Source of the DNA: Pseudorhodoferax sp047601025
GTDB taxonomy: Bacteria; Pseudomonadota; Gammaproteobacteria; Burkholderiales; Burkholderiaceae_C
Reading direction: 5' to 3'
NCBI RefSeq assembly: GCF_047601025.1
Contig: NZ_JASGJZ010000001.1
Span: forward strand, 124,001 to 188,000
DNA length: 64,000 bases
Shown here: positions 36,153 to 46,031 of the stretch, one piece after another
How the letters are laid out: each line of letters opens with the position of its first letter
How positions within the stretch are numbered: position 1 is the stretch's first letter
The notes under the pieces: model-generated
Databases searched by the model: none
Told to the model about the DNA's origin: nothing
The model's input: the letters and a program-made list of their open reading frames with translations, nothing else
Position numbers and translations under genes: made by a program

Positions 36153-38054
36153 TCAATTGCTCAACTGACACTGCACACTGTAGAAGAGCGGTACCGGGTT
36201 GCCCTGGACGGCATGTGAGTTCCTCAGACGACGTACACGTTCGCCGAGGCTGCCCGTTCCGAACACACATTCATTGACCACATCGGCACCGAACTGGGCG
36301 CCGAACATCACGGGTACAGGGAAACTTGTCGCGATCAGCCCAAGCGCTCCCTTCCTCCTGAAGGACTCAAGGAAGCCGGTGAAGAACATCGGGGAAGTAG
36401 CCCCGCTGTAGCAGGCGTTCAGGAACACGATCGGGGCGTTTCTGTATTCACTCCCTGCTACGCCCGCCGGGCGGACGACACACTGACCGATCTCGTTCAA
36501 GTGGAGTTCCTCGAGACTCCCGGCAACTGGATCCGCCGCTGAGCCGTGGCAGTAGACGTAGACCAGATTCGCCGTTGTGCCTGCAGCCAACAGGATCTTC
36601 CTCATCTGGTCGCACTGGCTGCTGGATTCACAGGCCACATCCCGCCCCTTCAGGCCAGTCTCCAGCTTCGCGTGGATCTCCATCGGTGTCGGTGACCCGG
36701 TTCCGAGGATCGTCTCGTTGAGATTGAGGCTCACCTTGCGTGGTGCCACCCGATGGGTCCGCACAAGCGCCAGGTAGTCACCTGCGCCGACATAGGACAC
36801 CTCCAGGCCAAACTTCGCACCCCAGAAGTCGCCACGCTTCACAGACATCCCACCACGCTCATCAGGCGGCAGATCCTTGCTGAACTGATGCGGGTACAAG
36901 ATCTCGAACGGCAGGAAGACCTTGGACGTGGCGATCGTCAGCCGCGTGCCTGCCGGCTGCCCCTCAATGTAGTCGAACAACCTGATGACCTCGGCGTTCT
37001 CAGACCGCAACGCCATGTTGAGGATCGAACCAGCACTGGCAACCCGTTCGAAGCAGTCGGTCATGTCCTCGTTCTCCGCACTGCTCAACGGAGAGAGGGA
37101 TGAACGGTTCCAGACATCGCTGACATAGAACGTCGCACCGAGTTCGGCGCGTATCTGCGCCAGCAGCGTCTGCAGGCTGCCCTTGTCCAGTTCAGTGTTG
37201 AGCGCTTTACCCACTGCCACCATTCCCGCGTCCGCGCTCGTGTGGACGAGGTTCATCATCAACCCGCCCACTGCGAGTTCGAGTGTCAGCAGCAGGTCTC
37301 CACCTCCCGCACCGGCTGGGTCGGTCGGTCCGCCAATCGCGTCCTGCAGGGCATCGGTCACATCGAGGTCGACCACGCTCGGCGGAAGGGACGTAGCTTC
37401 TGCCAAAGGTTCATCTGCCTCAGATTGCACGCGCGTCGTGAAGGTCAGCCCGTAGAGCTTCGTGCCTCCGGCGAAGAACTCCGCCGTCACGGGGACCTCC
37501 TCCGGACAATCCTTCGTAACGAACAGGTCAAAGCCGACCTCATCAAGCAGGACTCCGTCCTTGAAGCGGGCCACGGCGGCTTCCGACCCAAGCGGGTCGA
37601 GGTTGAGCCCCTCGCCTGGCCAGATCACGATCGCCAGTCGCGCTTCCTTTCCAAACAGCGCGAGAAACTTGCGACCCTTGAAGGAAACCGACTGCACCAG
37701 CGTCGCCGCGATGCCTTGCCCGAAGATCAGGCGGACCGGCTTGTCGCGAACGAGGGAACGGCCGCGGCAGGCATCGCCTTCGAAGCGGAAGTGGAATGCT
37801 GGGCGCTCACCTTCGCCACCTGATTTCACTCCGTGGTTAGTCCGCTTCCAGGAGACACCGCGTTCCTCATCCGAGTTGCCAGGCTGCTCTGGTGCAGCAC
37901 TTGCCGGAACTGGAATCTCCAGGCGGCGATCGTGGTACTTGTTGCTGTCTCGACGTTGCCACGCGATGTAGCCGACCACCGCAATCAACAGACCAAGTTG
38001 TGAGCCGACCCAGACGTAGTCCAGACGACTGAGCCAATCAACGATGGTCTCCAC
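36153..38054 (-). CDS. Membrane-anchored CHAT-domain cysteine protease
   Basis: A 633-residue protein with one N-terminal membrane segment (GSQLGLLIAVVGYIAW, about 17-32), a middle region with beta-rich sequence, and a C-terminal CHAT domain. The catalytic dyad is visible: YVYCHGSAAD (His503) and IVFLNACYSGAT (Cys548). The CHAT domain is caspase-like; bacterial members include gRAMP-associated TPR-CHAT and proteases of conflict systems. The start is GTG at 38054 with AGGAGA 6 nt upstream, 15 bp after the caspase gene. Two caspase-fold proteases in one operon suggest a proteolytic cascade. Cytosolic or periplasmic orientation of the protease is not determined. Confidence 0.87.
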   Translation of the reverse strand: METIVDWLSRLDYVWVGSQLGLLIAVVGYIAWQRRDSNKYHDRRLEIPVPASAAPEQPGNSDEERGVSWKRTNHGVKSGGEGERPAFHFRFEGDACRGRSLVRDKPVRLIFGQGIAATLVQSVSFKGRKFLALFGKEARLAIVIWPGEGLNLDPLGSEAAVARFKDGVLLDEVGFDLFVTKDCPEEVPVTAEFFAGGTKLYGLTFTTRVQSEADEPLAEATSLPPSVVDLDVTDALQDAIGGPTDPAGAGGGDLLLTLELAVGGLMMNLVHTSADAGMVAVGKALNTELDKGSLQTLLAQIRAELGATFYVSDVWNRSSLSPLSSAENEDMTDCFERVASAGSILNMALRSENAEVIRLFDYIEGQPAGTRLTIATSKVFLPFEILYPHQFSKDLPPDERGGMSVKRGDFWGAKFGLEVSYVGAGDYLALVRTHRVAPRKVSLNLNETILGTGSPTPMEIHAKLETGLKGRDVACESSSQCDQMRKILLAAGTTANLVYVYCHGSAADPVAGSLEELHLNEIGQCVVRPAGVAGSEYRNAPIVFLNACYSGATSPMFFTGFLESFRRKGALGLIATSFPVPVMFGAQFGADVVNECVFGTGSLGERVRRLRNSHAVQGNPVPLFYSVQCQLSN

Positions 38055-38069
38055 TGCTTTTCTCCTGCT

Positions 38070-40754
38070 TCAGTCGCACCATCGACACCGGGCTTGCAGC
38101 CAGGCGCGCAAGCCCGAGTCCGGGATCTGGCGCATGTCGAGCATCAGCTTGATGCGCCAGCTGTCGTCAGCACCCGCCGACTGCGGCTTCTGCTCTCCCA
38201 GTTCGTGTGCCAATGCCGCCCGCCTGGCCTCGACCTGTTGCAAGCTCCGCGCCGTGAGCTGTCCCTGCCGCGGGGGGTTCGGCAACAACTCCGAGATGAC
38301 CGCGAGATCGCGGCGGACCGCCAGCCAGTCAGCCGTCCAGGCTCGCTGCTTCGCATCGGGACTTGCCAGTTGCCTGGCAACCGCAGGTGGCTCCCCGAGA
38401 ATCGCGATCAACGCCGCGCGGGTTCGTTCACCCACCTTTGCGGAGTCGGCAGCCCGGAGCATCTCCTGTGCCTCCGACAGAGACAACCCGAGCCTGGCAA
38501 CCGTCATTGGAAGAAATTCGGCCGTGTCGTCCCCGAGACGACTGCGCACGCGGGCAAGGACTTCGGCACGATCGGCCTGGGCCAGCCAGAGGTACGCCTC
38601 GGCCTGCAATGCCTGATCGCCCGTGGCTTCGTAGGAAGTGAATGCCCCCTTGGGAGGCACACCGGCGAGTCTCAGCAGGCGAACGGCCTGGAGGCGTACG
38701 CCAGGATTGCCATGGCTCGAAGCCAACTGCTCTAGCACCGCAGAGGAGTGCGCCGCGCCGCGGGCCCGCAGCGTGTCCAATGCGAGCATCAGGTCACCGA
38801 CGTTGGAGTCGAAGCGCAATTCGGCAATACCTAGGGGGTCGGCGGCGGGGGCATCTCGCACCAGGTCCACCCGGATCGTCGCACCGCCGGGAGCCGCGGA
38901 CAACCCCAACTGGAACGCCGGGCACTGCCGCACAAGCGCGCGCGCAGCCATCAGGCGGGCCGCGATGCCGGCAAGGTGCTCCAGCGATCGAACCTCAGGA
39001 CACGCTCCCGCCGATGGCGGAGCCCCGGCCAGATAGCCCGCAGCAGCGTTCAGTGAGACCCGCGCGCCCTCGCCCGTGACCTGTGCTGCGAGCGCCTGCA
39101 GGAACAGCTGTTGCAGGCCGGCTCCACGGGCGGGGTCGGCAACGGCGAGATAGCTTGCGACAAGTCCGAGATACAGCGGCTGCCCGATGCTGGCTATTGC
39201 CGTGTCGGAAAGCCTGCAGCCGGTACGCAGTGCGACATCAATCTGCAGTCGCGCGAACTGGCCGTTTGCCGGACCGGCACCAAAGCCATCGAGATAGCGT
39301 TGTGTGGCGGGAGAACATCCAGGCGGCAGTTCCGCCAGGACCTGGAGGTGCACACCGCGCGTGCCCTGACCAAAGCCCATGGCCTCCGCCAGCCTCGCAC
39401 CGTTCTCGGGCGACACCTGCATCAGGCGGGTCAGGGCGGCAGTGACTACCTCCTGCCTGGGCGAACGCGTGAGACTCTCGAGCAGTGGCACATCCTCGGC
39501 CGTGGCGATACCCGCCGCCAACAAGGCGGCCTTCGTGCCCAGTTCCCCCGCACCGCCATCCATGGCCAAGGCGGCAACCTCTGCCCGCGCCTCCTTCAGG
39601 CGGTCCGCGCCCGCGAACCAGCGCGCACGCCCCACCGCGTTGAGGTGGCGCAGAGGCTCATCGCGGAAGTCCTGGCCCCAGTCCGAAACGACTGGCTGCG
39701 CCTTCGCCAACGGCGAGGCCGCATCGATCTCATCGGCCTGCAAGTCGTACTGCCAGACCAGGCGCGGGTAGGCCAGCACGCGAAGAGCAGGATGCCCGCG
39801 GTAGAGAGCGAGGACGCCGCCCTCCAGCCGCAGGAAGTGGTGTGCTGCGAGGTACGCCCAGAGTGCCAGGACGGCGATGGCCACGACGGCGGACGTGCCC
39901 AGCAGACCGCGAAGCAGCATGGCCCTGAGCTGCTTTCGCGAGTACCGCTGCGTCCTCACCTGGACCTGGGCGAGCGTCAGACCCGCATGGAGGAACAGAA
40001 GTGGGTCGCGCGCATAGGTGGCGGTCGCCATCGGCTCCTGTGCGTTGCCCGCTCCGCCCTCACTCTCTCCAGCGACGGTTACCCGGTCATGCAGGAAGCG
40101 GTACAGGTCAGAGAAATAGATCGCGCCGTTCTGGTCACTGAGCGGTTCGCGCCCTGTCAAGGCATCGATCAACGCGACGCTGAACGCCGAACCCCTTGGT
40201 CCTTCCCGAGACACCTGCCCGGCGCGTGCGGCACTGAGAAGGATGCGGTGGTTGGCCGACGCTCCCGCGATGCGGAAGAACCCGGGCGCTCCCTCGGCCA
40301 GCGCTGCACCGCCGCAACAATCGAGCACGAGAAAGACGCCACGGGCTCTTGTGCCTCGAAGCAGTTCATCCAGTTCGCGCGCCGAGACGCCGGTCCCGGA
40401 AAGGTCCTGGGTGTCAGTGTCATAGGCCACGAGGACGAACTGTTCGTCCACGTCGGCGCCATGGCCCGCAAAGTAGAGGAAGAGAGTCTGCTCAGAGGTA
40501 GCCTGACGGCAGGCACTACCGATCGAAACCAGGACGGCCTCGCGCGTTGCCGCTTCGTCGCAAAGGCACTCGACATGGTCGGGTCGCAGGCGGCAGCCCC
40601 GTGGGTCAGTGAGTGCATCGCGGATTTCGCGTGTCTCGACCGAAGCGGCCGGGAGGGCCTCGATACCGGCATGGGCGTGGCGTGAGAGGCCGATGACGAC
40701 GGCAAGCGTGTCGTCGCCAATCGACGAGGCGCTGGTCGTCCGCCGGTTGCCCAT
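38070..40754 (-). CDS. Caspase-fold protease with membrane segment and HEAT-like C-terminus
   Basis: An 894-residue protein. Residues 1-260 form a peptidase C14 caspase domain: AVVIGLSRHAHAGIEALPAA, LYFAGHGADVDEQF (His98) and FLVLDCCGGAAL (Cys146/147). One membrane segment follows at about 284-304 (LLGTSAVVAIAVLALWAYLA). The C-terminal 590 residues are helical, with HEAT-like repeats (LESLTRSPRQEVVTAALTRL; LASSHGNPGVRLQAVRLLRL). ATG 40754 is preceded by GGGAG; a GTG directly before it is in frame. First gene of a leftward operon with a CHAT protease, a phosphoesterase and a truncated gene. A sensor-plus-executioner role by analogy with other prokaryotic caspases is inference. Confidence 0.87.
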   Translation of the reverse strand: MGNRRTTSASSIGDDTLAVVIGLSRHAHAGIEALPAASVETREIRDALTDPRGCRLRPDHVECLCDEAATREAVLVSIGSACRQATSEQTLFLYFAGHGADVDEQFVLVAYDTDTQDLSGTGVSARELDELLRGTRARGVFLVLDCCGGAALAEGAPGFFRIAGASANHRILLSAARAGQVSREGPRGSAFSVALIDALTGREPLSDQNGAIYFSDLYRFLHDRVTVAGESEGGAGNAQEPMATATYARDPLLFLHAGLTLAQVQVRTQRYSRKQLRAMLLRGLLGTSAVVAIAVLALWAYLAAHHFLRLEGGVLALYRGHPALRVLAYPRLVWQYDLQADEIDAASPLAKAQPVVSDWGQDFRDEPLRHLNAVGRARWFAGADRLKEARAEVAALAMDGGAGELGTKAALLAAGIATAEDVPLLESLTRSPRQEVVTAALTRLMQVSPENGARLAEAMGFGQGTRGVHLQVLAELPPGCSPATQRYLDGFGAGPANGQFARLQIDVALRTGCRLSDTAIASIGQPLYLGLVASYLAVADPARGAGLQQLFLQALAAQVTGEGARVSLNAAAGYLAGAPPSAGACPEVRSLEHLAGIAARLMAARALVRQCPAFQLGLSAAPGGATIRVDLVRDAPAADPLGIAELRFDSNVGDLMLALDTLRARGAAHSSAVLEQLASSHGNPGVRLQAVRLLRLAGVPPKGAFTSYEATGDQALQAEAYLWLAQADRAEVLARVRSRLGDDTAEFLPMTVARLGLSLSEAQEMLRAADSAKVGERTRAALIAILGEPPAVARQLASPDAKQRAWTADWLAVRRDLAVISELLPNPPRQGQLTARSLQQVEARRAALAHELGEQKPQSAGADDSWRIKLMLDMRQIPDSGLRAWLQARCRWCD

Positions 40755-40989
40755 CACGAACTCCCTCCTGGATACCGGTCGCTGCGCGCCTGTGTCCGAC
40801 GCAGCGCGGCCTGGAAAGGCGGTGCCAGGCCATTTCGCGCCATGATACCGTCTGGGAGCACATCATGGCACGGAGCGCCGCTCGGCTACCGCGTCGCGAA
40901 TCCGGACCATTCTCAATTGACCGCGGATCGCCGGAACGGCGACCAATACCAGCCCCGTTCGCACGAGAGCGGCAGCCTCGTGATGTTTC

Positions 40990-41325
40990 GGCAAAGTTGC
41001 TCCAACCGGATGACGTGGTCGACCCAGTGCACCGTCGTCTACGACATGTGCCGGGCGCCATGAGGGACAGACCCCCCGGGCCCCTTGTAACTGAAGGCCA
41101 GCTGCTGGTCGTGGTCGCACTTGCCGCAGCCCAGCCTCTGGAACCAATGCGCCAGATGACGCACGCCAAGCAAGGCGTCGAACTCGCGCGTGATGAAGCG
41201 CGGCGGCTCCGAGCCGGTGCTGGCACCGATGGGCGCGATGAAGCTGGCGGCGTACCGCTGCACCAAGCGGTACAGCGTAGTCTGCCCAGGGCGGTGGCGT
41301 TCGTAGTGGACCGCGGCGCCATCCG
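40990..41325 (-). pseudogene. IS91-family transposase, N-terminal remnant
   Basis: Minus-strand reading gives YERHRPGQTTLYRLVQRYAA, then ASTGSEPPRFITREFDALLG, LRC-like LGCGKCDHDQQLAFSYKGPG and PHGARHMS, matching the N-terminal zinc-binding part of IS91 (Y2 transposase) proteins. An in-frame TAG replaces the CAG after HMS, and two of the zinc cysteines are lost, so the gene is dead. Homology stops near VDHVIR at about 40990. No catalytic part remains. It lies just upstream of the caspase gene. Confidence 0.7.
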
Positions 41326-41329
41326 GTGT

Positions 41330-41879
41330 CCGCTAGGGGCTGCCGGCCAGTGGCGTGCACGATGAGCTCCCGAAGGGGTTAGCCCGCATGATCTCAAGCC
41401 AGTGCCCCGCGCAACATGGCCCTGAGGGTCGCCTATAGATCTGCGTCCTCAGCCGCGGGACCACGTTCGGGTTTGTCGCTCTGCTCTAACCGGCGGCTTC
41501 AGGGCGATGAATTCGAGGGCGCGGACGTCGGAAGAAGGTCGATTGCGTCTGTTCAGGATCGCAGGCAGCAGACATCCGATGAGGCCGAGTGCGACACTGC
41601 CTGCGTGAGTTGCAGCGAACGGCTACTCCAGCCCGATGACCGGTCGCTCAGGCCATGCTCCAACTCCCACCCCGATGACCGGAATGTGCCCATCACCGAG
41701 CACAGGACGAACGACGCCGACCGACCGAGAACGCTGCACTGCCGACGTCTAGATCCTCGAGGTGACCGACAGCAGAGGGCGCATAACGCTCATCAGCAAG
41801 GGCGCAGACAGCGGCCAGGACCTGAGGCTGGGCAGCCGCGGCACGTGGCGCAACGCACGGCGCCACATGCAGAACGCCG
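41330..41879. other. Island right border, no intact gene
   Basis: About 550 bp without a recognisable gene. Frames on both strands are short or low-complexity. Composition is less GC-rich than the core gene that follows at 41880. Confidence 0.45.
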
Positions 41880-42752
41880 TCAGTCCCCCACCCGCTCCAG
41901 AAACGCCCGCACCACGTCCAGCTGCGCCGGCACGTTCAGCGCCGGCGCGTGCCCGCAGCCCGGCACCTCGAGCACCTGCAGCCGCCCGGCCGCGCCGGGC
42001 CCGCGCGTGCGCATCTGCGCGACCGTCTCGGGCAGCACCAGGTCGGACTCGGCGCCGCGCAGGCACAGCACCGGCGCCTCGATCGCGTCCCAGGCGTCCC
42101 ACTGCCGGTAGTCCTGCGGGTGGTGCTCGAACTGGCCGACGATGGCGGGGTCGTAGTGCGGCGTCACGCGGCCGTCGGGCAGGCGGCGCGTGGAGGTCTC
42201 GGCCAGCCGGCGCCACTGCGCGTCGCTGAGCCAGCCGTAGGGCGCGTAGGCCTGGCGCAGGAAGGCCTCCAGCTCGGTGACCGTGGCGAAGGCCGGCGGC
42301 TGGCCGGCATAGGCGCGGATGCGCGCGATCGCCGCGTCGGCCAGCTGCGGCGCCATGTCGTTCAGCACCAGGCTGCGGATGCGCGGCTGCATGGCCGGCA
42401 GCACCCGCCCGCCGGCGCAGGCCAGGCCGATGGCGCCGCCCATCGAGGTGCCGACCCAGTGCGCGCGCGCGATGCCCAGCGCGTCCATCAGCGCGGCGGC
42501 CAGCCGCACGTAGAACGCGATGCAGTACTCCTCGCGCGGCGCCGGGCTCCACTGGCTCAGGCCGCGGCCGATGGTGTCGGGGCAGACCACGCGCCAGCGG
42601 TCGGCCAGCGCGGCGGCCAGCTCGTCCATGTCGCGGCCGGTGCGCGCCAGCCCGTGCCAGGCGATGACCACCGGCGCGTCGGGCGGGCCCCACTGCATGT
42701 AGTGGAGTTCGCGGCCGGCGCAGGTGACGTAGTGCGAGCTGGGGAGCGTCAT
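41880..42752 (-). CDS. Alpha/beta hydrolase
   Basis: A 290-residue esterase-like protein. VIAWHGLARTGRD is the oxyanion region, HWVGTSMGGAIGLAC carries the nucleophile serine (G-x-S-x-G), and GCGHAPALN near the end carries the catalytic histidine. It begins 10 bp after the 3-hydroxybutyrate oligomer hydrolase gene on the same strand, so it is probably its operon partner and may act on hydroxyacyl esters; substrate not proven. Confidence 0.87.
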   Translation of the reverse strand: MTLPSSHYVTCAGRELHYMQWGPPDAPVVIAWHGLARTGRDMDELAAALADRWRVVCPDTIGRGLSQWSPAPREEYCIAFYVRLAAALMDALGIARAHWVGTSMGGAIGLACAGGRVLPAMQPRIRSLVLNDMAPQLADAAIARIRAYAGQPPAFATVTELEAFLRQAYAPYGWLSDAQWRRLAETSTRRLPDGRVTPHYDPAIVGQFEHHPQDYRQWDAWDAIEAPVLCLRGAESDLVLPETVAQMRTRGPGAAGRLQVLEVPGCGHAPALNVPAQLDVVRAFLERVGD

Positions 42753-42762
42753 GGACGGAGGT

Positions 42763-44865
42763 TCAGTCGGGGATGGTCAGCACGCCGGCGGCGTACTCGA
42801 TGCGGTCGGCCGGCGCCGGGGTGGCGGCGATCGGCGGCACGTTGGCGGCGGTGATGGCCGGCGCGGCGCCGGGTGCGCCGCCGCGCGGCACGGTGCGCAC
42901 CACCTGACTGGGCGGCAGCGCGGTGCCGCGCTTGAGGTTCGCCCAGACGGCGTCGAGCGCATGGTTCAGGTAGACGTGCAGCGGGATGTAGCGGCTGTCG
43001 TAGCCGGGCAGCACGGCCGGCAGGCCGATGAAGCTGTCGAAATGCTGGGCGTTGGTGACCTCGACGTAGCTGAGCCGGCTGGCCGCGCCCTCGACCTTGC
43101 GGTTCAGCGCGGTGTACGGGCGCGAGGTGTGCGACACCGGCAGCAGCGCATCGTCGCGGCCGTGCACGATCACGGCGGGCTTGCCGCGCAGGTTGCCGCT
43201 GCGGCGCGTCTCGTCGACGCCGGCTTGCAGACGGCGCGCCAAGGCGTCGCTGCCGTCCACCAGCGCGCGCAGGCACAGCGCGCCGTCCAGGTTCATGTCG
43301 AAGGCGCCGGTGGAGGGCGAGCGCGACAGCAGGTCGCGCGCCGCCCCGCCCGGGTGGTTCTCGTTGATCAGCTGCACGTTGCTGGCCGGCGGCACGCCGT
43401 TGCCGGTGGCAAACATCGTGGCCAGCGAAACGGCATCGAGCGCCTGCGGCACGCCCGCCGCGGTGGTCGCGCCGTAGCCGTAGCCGCACAGCCGCTCCTG
43501 CACGCCGGCGCGGGCCAGCGCGTTGCCGAAGGCCACGGCCACGGCCGGCGCGACCTCGAAGGCGGCGAGCGAGGAGTGCAGCACCTGGGCCTCGGCTTCC
43601 CAGCCGTAGGCGCGCAGCCGGGCCAGCGCCTCCTCGGCCTGGCCGGCGGTGTCGGCCGCGGCCAGCAGGCCCTTGGCCTTCAGCGAGGCGCAGCGCTGGG
43701 TGGCCAGCGCGCCGAGCAGCGTGGCGTAGGCGGCCTGGTACGGCGCGCCGGCCAGGCTGGGCGCCAGCGACGCGCAGCCCTGGAACACCTGGGCCTGGGT
43801 CGTGAAGTCGAACAGCGTCTTCGCGCTGACCGGGATGGCGGCGCTGCCGCGCCGGATGGCGACGCCCGGGTCGGCCGGCAGTTCCACCGCCGGCTCGGAC
43901 ACCGCCACGCCGTCGATCCAGCCCTCGTCGTCGAGCTCGGCCGCGGCGATGGCCGCGCCGCCGCCGTTGGAGATGCTGGAGGCGATGACCAGCGTGTTGC
44001 CGCGGGTGAAGGTCTGCAGCCGCCGGCCGTCGCCCGCCAGTGCGCCCAGCCGCTCGTTCAGCACGTAGAACGCGAACTGCACGGCCTGCAGCGTGAAGCG
44101 GCCCCAGTCCTTCTCGGGGTTCTGCTGCGAGTGCGCGTGCTTGAAGGCGAAGCGGTCCGGCGTGGCCGCGTTGAAGGCGGCGCGCTCGGCGTCCGTCAGC
44201 GCGGCGCGGAACTGCGCGGCCGTGCCGGCCGTGGCCGCCGCGGCGCGCGTGCCGTCGATCAGCGGCACGGTGTCGTGCTGCAGGTCGTGCGGGGCGGCGC
44301 CCGTGCCCTTGTCGGTGTAGGCCACGGCGCAGCCGCGCTTGAGGCCCCACTCGCCGGCCGAGATCGCGCCGTAGATGCCGCGCGAGCCGGACGAGGTGGC
44401 CGTCACGATGCAGGGGTTGGCCGGATCGAAGCGGGCGGGTACCTGCACCAGCAGCGTCACGTTGCGCCGGCCGGTGCCGTCGTCGCTGTAGGCGACGTAC
44501 TCGCCGCCGGCGATCCGGCCCTCGTCCGCGGTCACGCTGCCGTCCAGCGCCACGTTGGGGCCGTACAGCACGCCGTAGCCGCCCGCGGGGGTCATGTCCA
44601 GCAACGCGCGGTAGTTGCCGTGGATCGCGTTGCGGCGCAGTTCGGCGGCGGTCGGCGCGGCGGCGTCGGCATAGCCTGGCGCCGCGCCCTGCAGGCCGGT
44701 CTTGCCCAGGCCGGCCGTCAGCAGGTCGTCGCCGACGCCGTCGTACTCGACGTGGGTGACGGCGCCGACGAAGTCGGGCCTGGCATTGGGCTGGAGGCCG
44801 CCGCCCCCGCCGCAGCCGGCGGCCAGCGCCGCGGCCAGCACGCCCAGGATCTGGTGGTGTCGCAT
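42763..44865 (-). CDS. 3-hydroxybutyrate oligomer hydrolase, lipoprotein
   Basis: A 700-residue secreted enzyme that splits 3-hydroxybutyrate oligomers to monomers after PHB depolymerisation. The signal peptide ends in a lipobox, ALAAGC at residues 13-18, followed by GGGG, so it should be membrane-tethered. The nucleophile region is IASSISNGGGAAIAAA, and VIVHGRDDALLPVSHTSRPY and NAQHFDSFIG supply the acid/histidine part. Length and pattern match the PF10605-type 3HB-oligomer hydrolase. It follows livM by 28 bp, an uncommon pairing that suggests the transporter takes up its product. Confidence 0.9.
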   Translation of the reverse strand: MRHHQILGVLAAALAAGCGGGGGLQPNARPDFVGAVTHVEYDGVGDDLLTAGLGKTGLQGAAPGYADAAAPTAAELRRNAIHGNYRALLDMTPAGGYGVLYGPNVALDGSVTADEGRIAGGEYVAYSDDGTGRRNVTLLVQVPARFDPANPCIVTATSSGSRGIYGAISAGEWGLKRGCAVAYTDKGTGAAPHDLQHDTVPLIDGTRAAAATAGTAAQFRAALTDAERAAFNAATPDRFAFKHAHSQQNPEKDWGRFTLQAVQFAFYVLNERLGALAGDGRRLQTFTRGNTLVIASSISNGGGAAIAAAELDDEGWIDGVAVSEPAVELPADPGVAIRRGSAAIPVSAKTLFDFTTQAQVFQGCASLAPSLAGAPYQAAYATLLGALATQRCASLKAKGLLAAADTAGQAEEALARLRAYGWEAEAQVLHSSLAAFEVAPAVAVAFGNALARAGVQERLCGYGYGATTAAGVPQALDAVSLATMFATGNGVPPASNVQLINENHPGGAARDLLSRSPSTGAFDMNLDGALCLRALVDGSDALARRLQAGVDETRRSGNLRGKPAVIVHGRDDALLPVSHTSRPYTALNRKVEGAASRLSYVEVTNAQHFDSFIGLPAVLPGYDSRYIPLHVYLNHALDAVWANLKRGTALPPSQVVRTVPRGGAPGAAPAITAANVPPIAATPAPADRIEYAAGVLTIPD

Positions 44866-44893
44866 GGTCTCTGTCTCCTCGGGTGGAACGAAC

Positions 44894-45958
44894 TCAGCGC
44901 CGCGCCGCGCGCGCCCGCAGCCGGCCGACGATGCCGGTCGGGAAGTGGTAGACCGACAGCACGAACAGCAGCCCCAGCCACAGCAGCCAGCGATCCGGCG
45001 TGAACAGCGCGGCCAGCCACGGCAGCCCGGCGGTGGCCTCGTTGGCCAGGCGCAGCAGGTCCTGCAGGTAGCTCTGCGCGACGACGAAAAGCGCCGCGCC
45101 GATGGCCGCGCCGTAGATGGTGCCCATGCCGCCGATCACGACGATCAGCAGGATGTCCACCATGATCTCGAAGCTGAGCGAGGTGTCCGGCCCGTTGTAG
45201 CGCAGCCAGACCGCCAGCATCGCGCCGGCCAGCGTGGCGAACAGCGCCGACAGCACGACCGCCGTGGTGCGGTAGACGACGACGCGGTAGCCGATCGCCT
45301 CGGCGCGGAACTCGTTCTCGCGGATCGCCTGCAGCACGCGGCCGAACGGCGAGTTCACGATGCGCAGCAGTGCCAGCAGCAGGCCCAGGGCCAGCAGGAA
45401 CAGCCCGTAGTAACAGATCAGCCGGCCGTCCAGCGAGGCGCCGAGGAAGGGCTCCTCGGCCAGCTCGAAGCCCGGCGAGAGCAGCTCGGGCATCTTGAAG
45501 GTGAGCCCGTCCTCGCCGCCGGTGAAGCCGGACAGCTGCGAGGCCAGCGTCTGGAACGCCGAGGCCACGGCCAGCGTGATCATCGCGAAGAAGATCGCGC
45601 GCACGCGCAGCGAGAACAGCCCGACCGCCAGCGACAGCACGAACGACAGCGCCAGCGCCAGCCCGGTGCCCGCGGCCAGCGCGCCCCAGCCCGGGCCCAT
45701 GCGCGTGGACGCGATCGCCACGCCGTAGGCGCCGATGCCGAAGAACATGGTGTGCGCGAAGCTGACGATGCCGGTGTAGCCCAGCAGCAGGTCGAAGCTG
45801 GCGACCAGCACCACGAACACCAGCACCTTGGCGGCCACGTTCAGCGCCTTGACGCCGGGGAACAGGAACGGCGCGAAGGCCAGGCCCAGCAGCAGCGCGA
45901 CCAGGACCAGCGCCAGCACGCGGCTGCGCGGCAGGTCGTGCGAGAGGATGCGGCTCAC
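44894..45958 (-). CDS. Branched-chain amino-acid-type ABC transporter permease LivM
   Basis: A 354-residue permease with at least eight membrane segments. The family signature is LLGYTGIVSFAHTMFFGIGAY near residue 60, then AIRENEFRAEAIGY in the cytoplasmic loop and VVIGGMGTIYGAAIGAALF. It pairs with the LivH-type gene upstream (73-bp gap). The substrate is not necessarily an amino acid; its fusion to a 3HB oligomer hydrolase operon argues for a hydroxyacid. Confidence 0.92.
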   Translation of the reverse strand: MSRILSHDLPRSRVLALVLVALLLGLAFAPFLFPGVKALNVAAKVLVFVVLVASFDLLLGYTGIVSFAHTMFFGIGAYGVAIASTRMGPGWGALAAGTGLALALSFVLSLAVGLFSLRVRAIFFAMITLAVASAFQTLASQLSGFTGGEDGLTFKMPELLSPGFELAEEPFLGASLDGRLICYYGLFLLALGLLLALLRIVNSPFGRVLQAIRENEFRAEAIGYRVVVYRTTAVVLSALFATLAGAMLAVWLRYNGPDTSLSFEIMVDILLIVVIGGMGTIYGAAIGAALFVVAQSYLQDLLRLANEATAGLPWLAALFTPDRWLLWLGLLFVLSVYHFPTGIVGRLRARAARR

Positions 45959-46031
45959 CGGTGCACCCCCGCGGGCCTGCGGGCCGCTCCCTCCGGGACG
46001 GAACGGGCCCCTGCGGGCGGCCGGGCCGGGC

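Noticed and set aside
40865..41365. Plus-strand ORF upstream of the caspase gene
   Set aside because: Antisense of the IS91 relic, whose minus-strand reading has clear homology.
41416..42111. 231-codon ORF at the island right border
   Set aside because: No recognisable domain, runs antisense into the alpha/beta hydrolase, composition of a chance frame.
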